Source of the DNA: CAZJHD01 sp964545855
GTDB taxonomy: Bacteria; Planctomycetota; UBA1135; JACQFD01
DNA length: 64,000 nucleotides
Direction of reading: 5' to 3'
NCBI GenBank assembly: GCA_964545855.1
Contig: CAZJHD010000022.1
Coordinates: 5,568-69,567, forward strand
Part shown: positions 48,832 to 57,428 of the stretch, piece by piece
Numbering within the stretch: the stretch's first letter is position 1
Layout: each line of letters opens with the position of its first letter
Position numbers and translations under genes: made by a program
The notes under the pieces: model-generated
Seen by the model: the letters and a program-made list of their open reading frames with translations, nothing else
Database searches by the model: none
Told to the model about the DNA's origin: nothing

Positions 48832-51165
48832 GTGCGGCGTCTCCCGATCGCCCGAAGACTGCGTCCGCCGAATCGCAAGCGGACCCGGCTCCAGTCGCGC
48901 TTCCTCGTCACCGTCGGTCTCCTGGTCGTGCTGCCGATGGTCGCGATCCTCGCATGGCGGCTCGGCGTCCTGAGGGGACAGCTCACGCGGCTCGTCGGAT
49001 CGCGCCACCGCGCCGAAGCGGTGCAGGTGGCGCGGGGATTCTCCGTCGTCCTCGATGCGCTCGCGGGGCGCGTCGAGGTCCTCGGTGCGATCCCCGACGT
49101 CGCAGAGCTCGCACGCTTGGCGAGCGATCGCGCCGCGACACGCCCCAGGACCGAGTCGTCGGCCGCGCCAGGTGGCGGAGACGCCTTCGAGATCGAGAGG
49201 GCCGCGGTGACGCGCGTCCTGCGCTCGATCCGGCTCGGGGCGAGCGGGACCCTCACCGGTCTCGACCTCGCGGACCGATCCGGCGAGATCATCGCGAGCT
49301 CCGACGACGACTGGTTCGCGGGCCGGCCCATCTCCGATTGGCGCGCCGCGTCCCGCGCCCTGGAAGGCATGCGCGTCTTCGGGCGCGCATCGTCCAATGC
49401 GCTCTCGGACGTTCCCGACCTCTCGATCTCGGTTCCGGTGTACGCCCGCGACGGAGAGCGGATCGAGGCATCGATCCTCGGCGTCCTCCAGGCGCGCGTT
49501 CCGGCCGTCGACTTGCTCCGCCTCCTCGCGTCGGAGCCGGGCGAGGAGTCGCCGCGCATCGGTCTCCTGACCCACGATGGACGGCTGATGACCTCGGCCC
49601 ACGCGGCGCCGATCCAGCTGCCACAGTCCCTCGTCTGGGAGCTCCGATCCGACGAGCCGGCGTTCCGGACGCTCGCGATCCCCGGCATGGACGGCCTGCA
49701 GGCCGTCGGCGCCGCGTGGGTCTCGGCGCCCCGCCCGACGGATCTCGGGCTCGGACTCACGGCGCTCGTCTGCTACCCCGAGACGAGCGCGCTCGTCATC
49801 GTGTCCGAAGGCCTCACGAGCTTCCTCGGGTTCAACGTGGCGATCGTCGCCGTTCTCGCCGGCGCCGTCAGCTGGGTCGCGCGTTCGATCGTTCGGCCGG
49901 TGCGCCGGCTCCGGGATCGCGTGGACTCCTTGCGAGCCGGGGAGAGGATCCTGCCCGACGTTCCGCGCACCAACGACGACGTGGAGGACCTCGCCGAGTC
50001 CTTCGAGCAGCTGGTGGAGGACCTGCAGTCGACGAACGACGACCTGCTGCGGGCCCGGAGCGAGCTGGAGCATCGCGTGGAGGAGCGCACGAGGGACCTG
50101 GCGCGATCGGAGCAGGAGCTGCGATCGGTGCTCGAGAGCGCGCAGGACGGCATCCTCTCCCTCGACGCCGCGGGTTCGATCCGCAGCGCCAACGCGGCCG
50201 CCGCCTGGATCCTCCGGCTCGGCGTGAAGGAGATCGTCGGACGGCGATTCGACGACCTCTTCCGGTGCAAGCAGGACGGCGGCTCGAGGAGTGCGTTCGA
50301 GCGCGTTCGCGGCGACCGGACCGGAGCCGCCTCCCTCGCTGCCACGCGGGGCGACGGGATCGAGATCCCCATCGAGGCGACCCTCGGAGAGCTGCGATCC
50401 GCCGACGGGCTCTACACGAGCATCTTCCGGGACACCTCGGAGCGCGAGCGCATGGAGCGCATGAAGAGCAGCTTCGTGTCGACCGTCTCCCACGAGCTGC
50501 GGACGCCCCTCACCTCGATCCGGGGCGCCCTGGGTCTCATGGCCGGCGGTGCCTGCGGTGACGTCCCGGCGAAGGCCGGGTCGATGATCCAGATCGGGAT
50601 CCAGAACGCGGACCGGCTGATCCGGCTCGTGCACGACCTCCTCGACATCGAGAAGCTCGACGGAGGCAAGGTTCGCCTGCGAATCCTCCCCATCTCGCTC
50701 GCGGACGCGGCGCAGAAGACGGTCGAGGGGATCGAATCGGTCGCGCGGACGGCAGGCGTGCGCGTGGACGTCGAGGTGCAGGCCGTTCCCGTGCTCGCCG
50801 ACCAGGACCGCGTCATCCAGGTGATGACGAACCTCCTGGGGAACGCTCTGAAGTTCTCGCCCGTGGGCTCCTCCGTCGAGCTCCGCTCGCGCGACCTCTC
50901 GGAGGACGAGGTGGAGGTGTCGATCCGCGACCACGGACCCGGGATTCCCGAGGAGTTCCTCGGACGCATCTTCGGCCGCTTCGAGCAGGCGGATTCGGGC
51001 GATGCGCGGGCGAAGGGCGGGACGGGACTCGGCCTCGCGATCTCCAAGGGGATCGTGGAGGAGCACGGCGGCCGGATCGGCGTGCGGAGCCGGGAAGGCG
51101 AGGGCGCCTGCTTCTGGTTCACGCTGCGGAAGGCTCCGGCGGCGGTGACGGCTCCGAGGTCCTGA
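48832..51165 (+). CDS. Membrane-bound sensor histidine kinase (HAMP-PAS-HisKA-HATPase)
   Basis: A 777-residue sensor. A transmembrane helix at about 24-43 and another at 330-350 enclose a periplasmic sensing region of roughly 280 residues that looks Cache-like (LDLADRSGEIIASS, then GLLTHDGRLMTSA). HAMP follows (RSIVRPVRRLRDRVDSLRAG), then a coiled coil near 395-430, a PAS domain (SVLESAQDGILSLDAAGSIRSAN), the phospho-acceptor His554 in TVSHELRTPL, and an ATPase domain with NLLGNALKFSP, DHGPGIPEE and GGTGLGLAI. There is no receiver domain, and no adjacent partner regulator. GTG start with GAGGTG upstream. It could phosphorylate one of the orphan regulators in the window. Confidence 0.9.
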   Translation: MRRLPIARRLRPPNRKRTRLQSRFLVTVGLLVVLPMVAILAWRLGVLRGQLTRLVGSRHRAEAVQVARGFSVVLDALAGRVEVLGAIPDVAELARLASDRAATRPRTESSAAPGGGDAFEIERAAVTRVLRSIRLGASGTLTGLDLADRSGEIIASSDDDWFAGRPISDWRAASRALEGMRVFGRASSNALSDVPDLSISVPVYARDGERIEASILGVLQARVPAVDLLRLLASEPGEESPRIGLLTHDGRLMTSAHAAPIQLPQSLVWELRSDEPAFRTLAIPGMDGLQAVGAAWVSAPRPTDLGLGLTALVCYPETSALVIVSEGLTSFLGFNVAIVAVLAGAVSWVARSIVRPVRRLRDRVDSLRAGERILPDVPRTNDDVEDLAESFEQLVEDLQSTNDDLLRARSELEHRVEERTRDLARSEQELRSVLESAQDGILSLDAAGSIRSANAAAAWILRLGVKEIVGRRFDDLFRCKQDGGSRSAFERVRGDRTGAASLAATRGDGIEIPIEATLGELRSADGLYTSIFRDTSERERMERMKSSFVSTVSHELRTPLTSIRGALGLMAGGACGDVPAKAGSMIQIGIQNADRLIRLVHDLLDIEKLDGGKVRLRILPISLADAAQKTVEGIESVARTAGVRVDVEVQAVPVLADQDRVIQVMTNLLGNALKFSPVGSSVELRSRDLSEDEVEVSIRDHGPGIPEEFLGRIFGRFEQADSGDARAKGGTGLGLAISKGIVEEHGGRIGVRSREGEGACFWFTLRKAPAAVTAPRS

Positions 51166-51265
51166 ACGAATCGGCGCCGGGCGACCGCCGGCCGCGAGCG
51201 GCCGCGGCTTCGTCGCTCACTCTCGCCCGGCCTCGGGCCAGCGGCGGCGATTCCTTCACGATCTC
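51165..51265. repeat. Dispersed palindromic intergenic repeat, copy 2 (reference copy)
   Basis: Starts next to the histidine kinase stop. GAATCGGCGCCGGGC, a GGCCGCGAGCGGCC palindrome, GCGGCTTCGTCGCTC, and the end GGCCTCGGGCCAGCGGCGGC plus GATTCC can be read in order. The outer ends are inverted complements. It agrees with copy 1 over most of its length and with the ends of copy 3. It occupies the 224-bp gap before the HPRT gene. Confidence 0.7.
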
Positions 51266-51375
51266 TCGGTCCTCCGACTCCTCCGCCCGAACGACCGCCT
51301 GGCCATCGCAGGGAGCACCGTCTCCCGCTGTCCTCCTGCGGAACAATGCGCCGGAGCGCCCCGTCGGGCCGCTGC

Positions 51376-51381
51376 TATGCT
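51376..51381 (+). promoter_or_regulatory. -10 box TATGCT, probable leaderless promoter of hpt
   Basis: CTATGCTCGG lies 8 nt before the ATG of the HPRT gene and is almost identical to the box before the M48 gene. No Shine-Dalgarno sequence fits between box and ATG. Confidence 0.45.
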
Positions 51382-51389
51382 CGGGCGCA

Positions 51390-51989
51390 ATGGACCCGGC
51401 CATCGATCCCGACGTCGAGCGCATCCTCCTCACGGAGGACCAGATCCGCGCGGGTCTCGAGGAGCTCGCCCAGCGCCTCCTCGCCGACTATCGCCACGAC
51501 GAGCCCTGCCTCGTCGCGTGCCTCCGCGGCTCGCTCGTCTTCGCGGCGGACCTGATCCGCAGGATGCCGATGCCACTGCGCATCGACTTCCTGCACGCCT
51601 CGTCCTACGGAGACGGAACGGAGTCGTCGGGAAGGGTCGACCTGCGCCTCCTTCCGGATCCGCGGGAGGTGGAGGGCCGGCGGGTCATTCTCGTGGACGA
51701 CATCCTCGACTCCGGCCGGACGCTCGCGGCGGCGCGCGAGAAGCTCGGAGCCTTCGGTGCGCGTGACGTGAAGACGTGCGTCTTCCTGGAGAAGCGGATC
51801 GCACGCGCGGTCGAGAGCAAGGCCGACTACCGCTGCTTCGAGGTGGGGGACGAGTTCGTGATCGGCTACGGACTCGACCATGCCGGCCGGTACCGAAACC
51901 TGCCGTACCTCGCGACGCTGCGGCGCGATCGAGTGGGGCGCGAGCGAGCGGGCCGCGAGCGGGTGGGGCGTGGGCCGTCCGGAGAGTGA
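51390..51989 (+). CDS. hpt: Hypoxanthine phosphoribosyltransferase
   Basis: Salvages hypoxanthine or guanine to nucleotides using PRPP. The 199-residue protein has the PRPP loop VILVDDILDSGRTL, CLVACLRGSLVFAADL near the N-terminus, the flexible-loop region SSYGDGTESSG, and the FVIGYGLD base-contact segment. The first 175 residues match the usual length; after YLATL come about 20 extra residues with repeated GRERVGRE-type units, rich in Arg and Gly. Its stop lies 55 bp before the RluA-type synthase start and the open frames overlap, so the genes from hpt through truD are probably one transcript starting at the TATGCT box. Confidence 0.92.
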   Translation: MDPAIDPDVERILLTEDQIRAGLEELAQRLLADYRHDEPCLVACLRGSLVFAADLIRRMPMPLRIDFLHASSYGDGTESSGRVDLRLLPDPREVEGRRVILVDDILDSGRTLAAAREKLGAFGARDVKTCVFLEKRIARAVESKADYRCFEVGDEFVIGYGLDHAGRYRNLPYLATLRRDRVGRERAGRERVGRGPSGE

Positions 51990-52044
51990 ACGTCGAGGCA
52001 GCGATCCGCGAGGCGCGGCGGGAGAACCGGGAGGTTCGATCGTC

Positions 52045-53058
52045 GTGCCCCGGAACCTCGCCGGCGTGCCCCTCGACCGCTTCCTCGGCCTGTCCTTCCC
52101 GCACATCGATCGTTCGGAGCTGAGGAACCTCGTCCGCGACGGACGTGTTCGCGTGAACGGGGTTCCCATGACGACGTCTCGTCCGCTCCATCGAAACGCC
52201 GTCGTCACGGTCGACACGGACGTGGCGCCGCTGCCCTACACCGCGCCGGACCCGCACGGAGAGCTCGCGATCCTCCTGGACGACGAGGGAGCCGTGGCTC
52301 TCGCGAAGCCGGCGGGCGTCCACGCCGATCCGGAGTCCCTCGATCGCGCCGACCCGACCTGGCGCGCGCGCGTCCGGCCCGCGCCGGTGGGCGACGTGCT
52401 CCGCGTCGTGCAGAAGCTCGATCGGGCGACCAGCGGCGTGCTGTTCCTCGCGAAGACGCTCGCGGCGACGCGTGCGCTCCGAGCCCAGTTCCGCACGGGC
52501 GCGGTCCGCGTGGAGGAGGAGGCCATCGTCGAGGGATGTCCTTCGGAGGACGCCTTCGTCGTGGAGCACCGGCTCGGGGCCGATCGTCGCCGCACCGGTC
52601 GCCGCGTCGTGGATCCGAAGGAGGGCGATCCGGCGCTCACGGAGGTTCGCGTCCTGGAGAGGTTCGACGGATTCGCGCGCGTGTGCGCCGTTCCGCGGAC
52701 CCATCGGACCCATCAGGTGCGGGCGCACCTGGAGGCCGCCGGATTCCCGCTCGTGGTCGATCCGGTCTATGGCCGGCGGACCTCCATCGGCCTGCGCGAC
52801 CTGAAGCGCGGATACAGACCCAAGCCGGGCCGCAGGGAGGTGCCCATCGTCGAGCACTCCTCGGTCCACGTCCGCCTCGTCGCCTTCGAGGCCGAGGGCG
52901 GCATGCCCCGTCGCCGCGCCGAAGCGTCGCTCCCGGGAGACTTCGAACGATTGCTGCGCGTGCTCCGACACCACCGGGGTCTCGGGCCGGTGACGGGCGC
53001 ATCCGGCAACGGGGCGACCGCGCGGCCCGGGTACGAAGACGAGGAGAGACCGCGATGA
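52045..53058 (+). CDS. RluA-family RNA pseudouridine synthase
   Basis: A 337-residue synthase that isomerises uridine to pseudouridine in rRNA or tRNA. An S4-like RNA-binding segment (RSELRNLVRDGRVRVNG) comes first, then LAKPAGVHADPES and the catalytic motif QKLDRATSGVLFLAKT with Asp126; RTHRTHQVRAHLEAAGFPLVVDP follows. QKLD replaces the usual HRLD, but the catalytic Asp is intact. The GTG at 52045 has GGGAGG 10 nt upstream and begins right before the domain; an ATG at 51880 in the same frame lies inside hpt and is rejected. The target site is unknown. Overlaps truD by ATGA. Confidence 0.88.
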   Translation: MPRNLAGVPLDRFLGLSFPHIDRSELRNLVRDGRVRVNGVPMTTSRPLHRNAVVTVDTDVAPLPYTAPDPHGELAILLDDEGAVALAKPAGVHADPESLDRADPTWRARVRPAPVGDVLRVVQKLDRATSGVLFLAKTLAATRALRAQFRTGAVRVEEEAIVEGCPSEDAFVVEHRLGADRRRTGRRVVDPKEGDPALTEVRVLERFDGFARVCAVPRTHRTHQVRAHLEAAGFPLVVDPVYGRRTSIGLRDLKRGYRPKPGRREVPIVEHSSVHVRLVAFEAEGGMPRRRAEASLPGDFERLLRVLRHHRGLGPVTGASGNGATARPGYEDEERPR

Positions 53059-54596
53059 GACTCAAGCAGCAGCCCGGCGACTTCCGCGTCCTCGAAGTGT
53101 TGAACGAGGGTGCGACGCAGGGGCCCGGAGAGCACCGCGTCTATCGCGTCACGAAGACGAAGCTCACGACGCTCGAGGCGGTGGAGCGCATCGCGCGCGA
53201 GGCGAACGTCCCCAAGCATTCGGTCGAGATCGCCGGTCTGAAGGACCGGCAGGGCGTGACGGTCCAGTACGTCTCCATCGCGGGCGGACCGCGCGTCGGG
53301 ATCCAGGAGCTCGACCTCCACGTCGAATGGGTCGCCGATGCGGCACGGCCGATCTCGTCGGACTCGGTCCGGGCGAACTCCTTCGACCTCGTGATCCGCG
53401 GGCTCACCCTCGACGACCTGAACCGATTCGACTCCGCGATCGAGTCGGTGCGGCGCGACGGCGTGCCGAACTACTTCGACGATCAGCGATTCGGGGCGCT
53501 CCGCCACGGCCAGGGCTTCCTCGTTCGCGAGATGATCGACGGCGAGATCGAATCGGCGCTGATGCGGTGCCTGCTGCAGCCGTCTCCCTTCGATCCGCCG
53601 CGGGAGGCGGCGTTCAAGGGGAGGCTTCGCCGCGCCTGGGGCGACTTCGAGCAGTGCGTGAGCCTCTGCCGCGGAGGCAAGCACATCTCCGTCTTCCGGC
53701 ATCTCGCGAGCAATCCGAAGGACTTCGCGGGAGCCTTCCGCTTCGTCGGCTCGCGGATCCGTCTGATCCATCTCTACGCCTATCAGAGCCATCTCTGGAA
53801 CCAGTCCGTGAGCACGTTCCTGCGAGAGCGCGTGTCGCCGGACGACCGCGCGCTCCTGTCGACGGACGACGGACCCCTCGTCGCCTTCACGCGTCTTCCG
53901 GAGGAGGCGCGCGCGAGCGTCGTCGGCCGCACGATGCCTTTGCTCGCTCCCGACGTGGTGCTCGGCGATCCGGAGGTGAAGCGCGTGGTCTCGGCCGTGC
54001 TGGCGCAGGAGGGGCTCACGCTCGACCGGCTCGCGGTTCCCGGAGTCGAGGGATTCGCGTTCAAGGCCGAAGAGCGCGCGATCCTCGTCGTTCCCGAGCA
54101 CGTTCGCGTGCGCGAGCCCGTGCGCGACGACCTGAATCCGGGACTGGCGAAGCTTCGGATCCGCTTCGAGCTCCCGCGGGGGAGCTACGCGACGCTCGTC
54201 GTGAAGCGCTTGTTCGCGCGGCCCGTCGTGGAGAGCTTCGGCGGCGATGCGGCGGATCGCTCGCGATCGGCCGAGCCCCGGCGCCCCCGCCCCACCACGC
54301 GGCAGCCGGCGCGCAAGCCGTCCCAGCTCCGCGAGAGCGGAATCCTGCCGGAGTCGATCCTCCCGAAGCCGCCCCGTCTGGGCGGGCCTCGGTCGGGCCC
54401 GCCGCGCGGACCTCGCGGCGGGCGGCCGCAGCGGCCTCCGTTCCGCAGGGGATCCGGGCCCCCGGATCGCGGCCGCTACCCCCGAGGGGGAAGCGGAGGC
54501 GGCGGCGGGCGCGGGGGCGGGGGCGATCGGCGAGGCGACCGCGGCGATCCTCCCCCGGAGCGCGACAGCGGACCGGGTCCTGACGCGCCCCGCTGA
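53055..54596 (+). CDS. truD: tRNA pseudouridine synthase TruD with Arg/Gly-rich tail
   Basis: Forms pseudouridine 13 in tRNA-Glu in bacteria. The 513 residues comprise a TruD core of about 387 residues plus a long tail. The core has KQQPGDFRVLE, the catalytic Asp64 in IAGLKDRQGVTVQ, NYFDDQRFG, and the closing RFELPRGSYATLVVKRL. From about residue 393 the tail is low complexity: Pro/Arg-rich, then GGRPQRPPFRRGSG, GRYPRGGSGGGGGRGGGGDR and similar, absent from E. coli TruD (349 residues). It may bind RNA. Translation is coupled to the RluA-type synthase, giving a two-enzyme RNA modification unit. Confidence 0.9.
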   Translation: MRLKQQPGDFRVLEVLNEGATQGPGEHRVYRVTKTKLTTLEAVERIAREANVPKHSVEIAGLKDRQGVTVQYVSIAGGPRVGIQELDLHVEWVADAARPISSDSVRANSFDLVIRGLTLDDLNRFDSAIESVRRDGVPNYFDDQRFGALRHGQGFLVREMIDGEIESALMRCLLQPSPFDPPREAAFKGRLRRAWGDFEQCVSLCRGGKHISVFRHLASNPKDFAGAFRFVGSRIRLIHLYAYQSHLWNQSVSTFLRERVSPDDRALLSTDDGPLVAFTRLPEEARASVVGRTMPLLAPDVVLGDPEVKRVVSAVLAQEGLTLDRLAVPGVEGFAFKAEERAILVVPEHVRVREPVRDDLNPGLAKLRIRFELPRGSYATLVVKRLFARPVVESFGGDAADRSRSAEPRRPRPTTRQPARKPSQLRESGILPESILPKPPRLGGPRSGPPRGPRGGRPQRPPFRRGSGPPDRGRYPRGGSGGGGGRGGGGDRRGDRGDPPPERDSGPGPDAPR

Positions 54597-54680
54597 CCGA
54601 GCGACGCCGCGCGTGCCGCGCCGGTCGCGTCGTCCGATGCGACGAATTCTCCACTCCATCCCGTGAACGAGGTGAATCGA

Positions 54681-55634
54681 ATGACCGCGTCCCAGAGCGT
54701 GAAGGTCGGTGTGATCGGTGGCTCGGGTCTCTACGAGATCGAGGGCATCGAAGGGCTCCGTGAGGTGCGCGTCCGCACTCCCTTCGGCCCACCCAGCGAC
54801 GTGCTCGTGACCGGCGGCCTCGGGGGCGTGCCCTGCGTGTTCCTGCCGCGCCACGCGAGAGGACATCGCCTCACGCCGACGGAGATCCCGTTCCGCGCGA
54901 ACCTGTGGGCGCTGAAGTCGCTCGGTGTGACGCACATCGTCTCGCTCTCCGCGGTCGGGTCCCTGCGCGAGGAGATCGTGCCCGGCCACTTCGTCGTCGT
55001 GGACCAGTTCTTCGACCGCACGCGGCAGCGGCCCTCCACGTTCTTCGGCGACGGCCTCGTCGGGCACGTCGTGTTCGCCGATCCGGTCTGCAACGGTCTC
55101 GCGCACTCCCTGGCGGATGCGGCCCGGAGCGTGGGCGTCGTCGTGCACGAGGGCGGCACCTACGTCTGCATGGAGGGGCCGGCCTTCTCCACGCGCGCCG
55201 AGAGCCACTTCTACCGGTCGATCGGCGGCGCGGTGATCGGCATGACGAACCTGCAGGAGGCGAAGCTCGCGCGCGAGGCCGAGATCCATTACGCGACGGT
55301 GGCGATGTCGACGGACTACGACTGCTGGCACCCGGAGCACGAGGACGTGACCGTGGACGCCGTGATGAAGGTGATGGCCTCGAACGTCGGGAACGCGAAG
55401 GCGCTCGTGAAGGCCATCGTGCCGCGCGTCGCCGCGGTGGATTGCTCGACCTGCGACCGGGCGCTCGCGAGCGCGATCCTCACGCAGCGCGCCGCGATCC
55501 CTGCGGCGGCGGTCCGGCGCCTCGCGCCGCTGATCGGGCGGTACTTCCCCGATCTCCTCGCTCCGAAGAAGACGGCCCCGAGCCGCGCGAAGCGGAAGCG
55601 CCCGGCGACGCCCAAGGCGAAGCGGCGCCGATAG
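54681..55634 (+). CDS. mtnP: S-methyl-5'-thioadenosine phosphorylase
   Basis: Splits methylthioadenosine into adenine and methylthioribose-1-phosphate, recycling methionine and purine. The 317 residues begin with VKVGVIGGSGLYEIEGIE and show the phosphate-binding LPRHARGHRLTPTEI, SLSAVGSLREEI, YVCMEGPAFSTRAES, VIGMTNLQEAKLAREAEI and MSTDYDCWH, all typical. The ATG at 54681 is chosen over a GTG at 54663 because GAGGTG lies 6 nt before it. The last 28 residues are very basic (AKRKRPATPKAKRRR), beyond the family norm. Adjacent nucleobase and RNA-modification genes suit purine salvage. Confidence 0.92.
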   Translation: MTASQSVKVGVIGGSGLYEIEGIEGLREVRVRTPFGPPSDVLVTGGLGGVPCVFLPRHARGHRLTPTEIPFRANLWALKSLGVTHIVSLSAVGSLREEIVPGHFVVVDQFFDRTRQRPSTFFGDGLVGHVVFADPVCNGLAHSLADAARSVGVVVHEGGTYVCMEGPAFSTRAESHFYRSIGGAVIGMTNLQEAKLAREAEIHYATVAMSTDYDCWHPEHEDVTVDAVMKVMASNVGNAKALVKAIVPRVAAVDCSTCDRALASAILTQRAAIPAAAVRRLAPLIGRYFPDLLAPKKTAPSRAKRKRPATPKAKRRR

Positions 55635-55703
55635 CCGGCCAGGCCGCGGTGGCCGACTCCGGGCGATAGGATCCGGAGATCCTCTCCTCAGCCAGGAGCC
55701 GCC

Positions 55704-56798
55704 GTGGCCTCTCGGTCGGTCGATCGCCGCACGTTCCTCTCGTCCACGGCCGTGGCGTCCGTCGCCGCGCTGTCCTCGCCCCACGTCTTCGCCATCGGCC
55801 GGCAGCACGCCCGCACGCTGGAGGGCCCGGGGGCCGTCGGGAGCGGCAACGCGCATCGGCCCGCGTCGCCGGGCTCTGAGCACGCGGGCTACAGCGCGGT
55901 GCAGCGTGCCGTGGAGCGCCTGATGGCGGGCGACCGCGCCGTCGAGGCGGCGGTTTCGGGAGCGCACCTCCTGGAGGACGATCCGCGGGAGACGGGCGTC
56001 GGGCTCGGAGGCCTCCCGAACGCCGAAGGCGTCGTCGAGCTCGACGCGTCCGTGATGGATGGCACCGAGCATCGCGCGGGCGCCGTGGCCTCCCTGCGGA
56101 ACATCCAGAACCCGTCGGCGGTCGCGATGGCGGTGATGCAGCGCACCAACCATCTCCTGCTCGTCGGCGACGGAGCGCTCCGGTTCGCGAAGGACCTCGG
56201 ATTCGAGGAGGTGGACCTCCTGACGCCCGCGTCGCGCAAGGTCTGGCTGCAGTGGCGCGCCGCGCTGAGCGACAAGGACAACTACTTGGAGGACTCGGAG
56301 GGCGGTCCCATCAGCGAGGCGGTGAAGATGCCGCCGCTCGGGACCGTCCACGTCTCCTGCTGGGACGGGAAGGGCCACGTCGGCGGCTGCACCACGACGA
56401 GCGGACTCGCGTGGAAGGTCCCGGGCCGCGTCGGCGACTCTCCGATCATCGGAGCGGGCCTCTTCTCCGACGACGCCGCGGGCACGGCGGGCTCCACGGG
56501 CCGCGGAGAGAGCAACATCCTCGTCGCCGGCGCACACACGATCGTCGAGCAGATGCGCCTCGGGCGCGGACCGGACGAAGCGTGCCTCGAGGCGCTGCGC
56601 CGCGTCGCCGAGACGGCGGAGGCGCGCCTCCGAGACGCGTCGGGCCGGCCGGCCTTCGATCTCTCCTTCTATGCGATCCGCTCCGATGGCGAGTACGGCG
56701 CGGCCACGATGCACGGTCGCTACCGGCAGGGTGGATTCGCCGTGTGCGACGCCCGGGGCCCGCGCCACGAGCCGGCCGCCGTTCTGTTCGAGAAGTAG
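55704..56798 (+). CDS. Tat-exported N4-glycosylasparaginase (Ntn hydrolase)
   Basis: A 364-residue aspartylglucosaminidase-type hydrolase that cleaves the sugar-asparagine link of glycopeptides. The N-terminus has a twin-arginine signal (VDRRTFLSSTAVASVAAL), so it is exported folded. It is expected to self-cleave at Thr214 in PPLGTVHVSCWD, creating the catalytic Thr. GVGLGGLPNAEGVVELDA, GCTTTSGLAWKVPGRVGDSPIIGAG, and GRGESN are conserved. The GTG start has AGGAG 5 nt upstream. Length fits the family. It probably helps use external glycoproteins. Confidence 0.9.
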   Translation: MASRSVDRRTFLSSTAVASVAALSSPHVFAIGRQHARTLEGPGAVGSGNAHRPASPGSEHAGYSAVQRAVERLMAGDRAVEAAVSGAHLLEDDPRETGVGLGGLPNAEGVVELDASVMDGTEHRAGAVASLRNIQNPSAVAMAVMQRTNHLLLVGDGALRFAKDLGFEEVDLLTPASRKVWLQWRAALSDKDNYLEDSEGGPISEAVKMPPLGTVHVSCWDGKGHVGGCTTTSGLAWKVPGRVGDSPIIGAGLFSDDAAGTAGSTGRGESNILVAGAHTIVEQMRLGRGPDEACLEALRRVAETAEARLRDASGRPAFDLSFYAIRSDGEYGAATMHGRYRQGGFAVCDARGPRHEPAAVLFEK

Positions 56799-56808
56799 AG
56801 GCGGCCCG

Positions 56809-57354
56809 TCAGAGGCGATCGGCACGCAAAGGCCGGGCGATCGCCGCGCGGTCGAGGAACAGCCCGATCCAGGCGAGCGCCACGCAGGCGAGCTGCGCGA
56901 GATTGTCGATGCCGTGGAGCATCCCGAAGCGGCGTCGTGCGGGCGAGAGCTGCTCGCCGTCGAATCCGGAGCGTCCGAGGGACTCCCGGAGGGAGACGAT
57001 CTCGGGCAGGAACACGAGCCGTTCGACGAGGGAGATCGCGAGCATCGCCATCGCAGCGATCAGGAGCGCTCCGTTCGCTCGGGGAGCGACGGCGGCATCC
57101 TTCCGGCGGAGCCAAGCGACGGCGAGGACGGCGGCCGCGACGGCGATCTCGAGGCCGTTCATGGTGAGCACCAGCGGGCCGACGACTTCGCCCGCGTCGT
57201 AGCGCGGGTGCGGCGAGAACCGGGGCACGCGGTCGAAGAGCGTCCGGGCGAAGAAGAAGAAAGCGGTCCCGCCGCCGGCGACGAGTCCGAGGCCGATCAG
57301 GGGAATCGCGTCTCGCAGCGCGGCGCGTCGGAGCATGGTGCGGGAGTCTGACAC
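56809..57354 (-). CDS. DUF4149-like four-helix membrane protein
   Basis: A 181-residue integral membrane protein with hydrophobic segments at about 16-37, 58-80, 95-113 and 153-170. The pattern GGGTAFFFFARTLFDRVP in helix 1 and LERLVFLPEI-like loop recall DUF4149 proteins, whose function is unknown. The GTG at 57354 and an ATG at 57336 are both plausible starts. It is convergent with the glycosylasparaginase gene and divergent from ileS, with 74 bp between starts. No function is claimed. Confidence 0.65.
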   Translation of the reverse strand: MSDSRTMLRRAALRDAIPLIGLGLVAGGGTAFFFFARTLFDRVPRFSPHPRYDAGEVVGPLVLTMNGLEIAVAAAVLAVAWLRRKDAAVAPRANGALLIAAMAMLAISLVERLVFLPEIVSLRESLGRSGFDGEQLSPARRRFGMLHGIDNLAQLACVALAWIGLFLDRAAIARPLRADRL

Positions 57355-57428
57355 GGCCGCGGGACGCTCCCGCGCCCAAACGCGGCGCGTTTGATCTCGG
57401 GAGCCCGCGCGCGGAGACTCGGGCGCTC

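Noticed and set aside
51880..52044. Upstream start for the RluA-type synthase
   Set aside because: It lies inside the HPRT gene in another frame and adds low-complexity residues; the GTG at 52045 has a good ribosome site and starts at the conserved domain.
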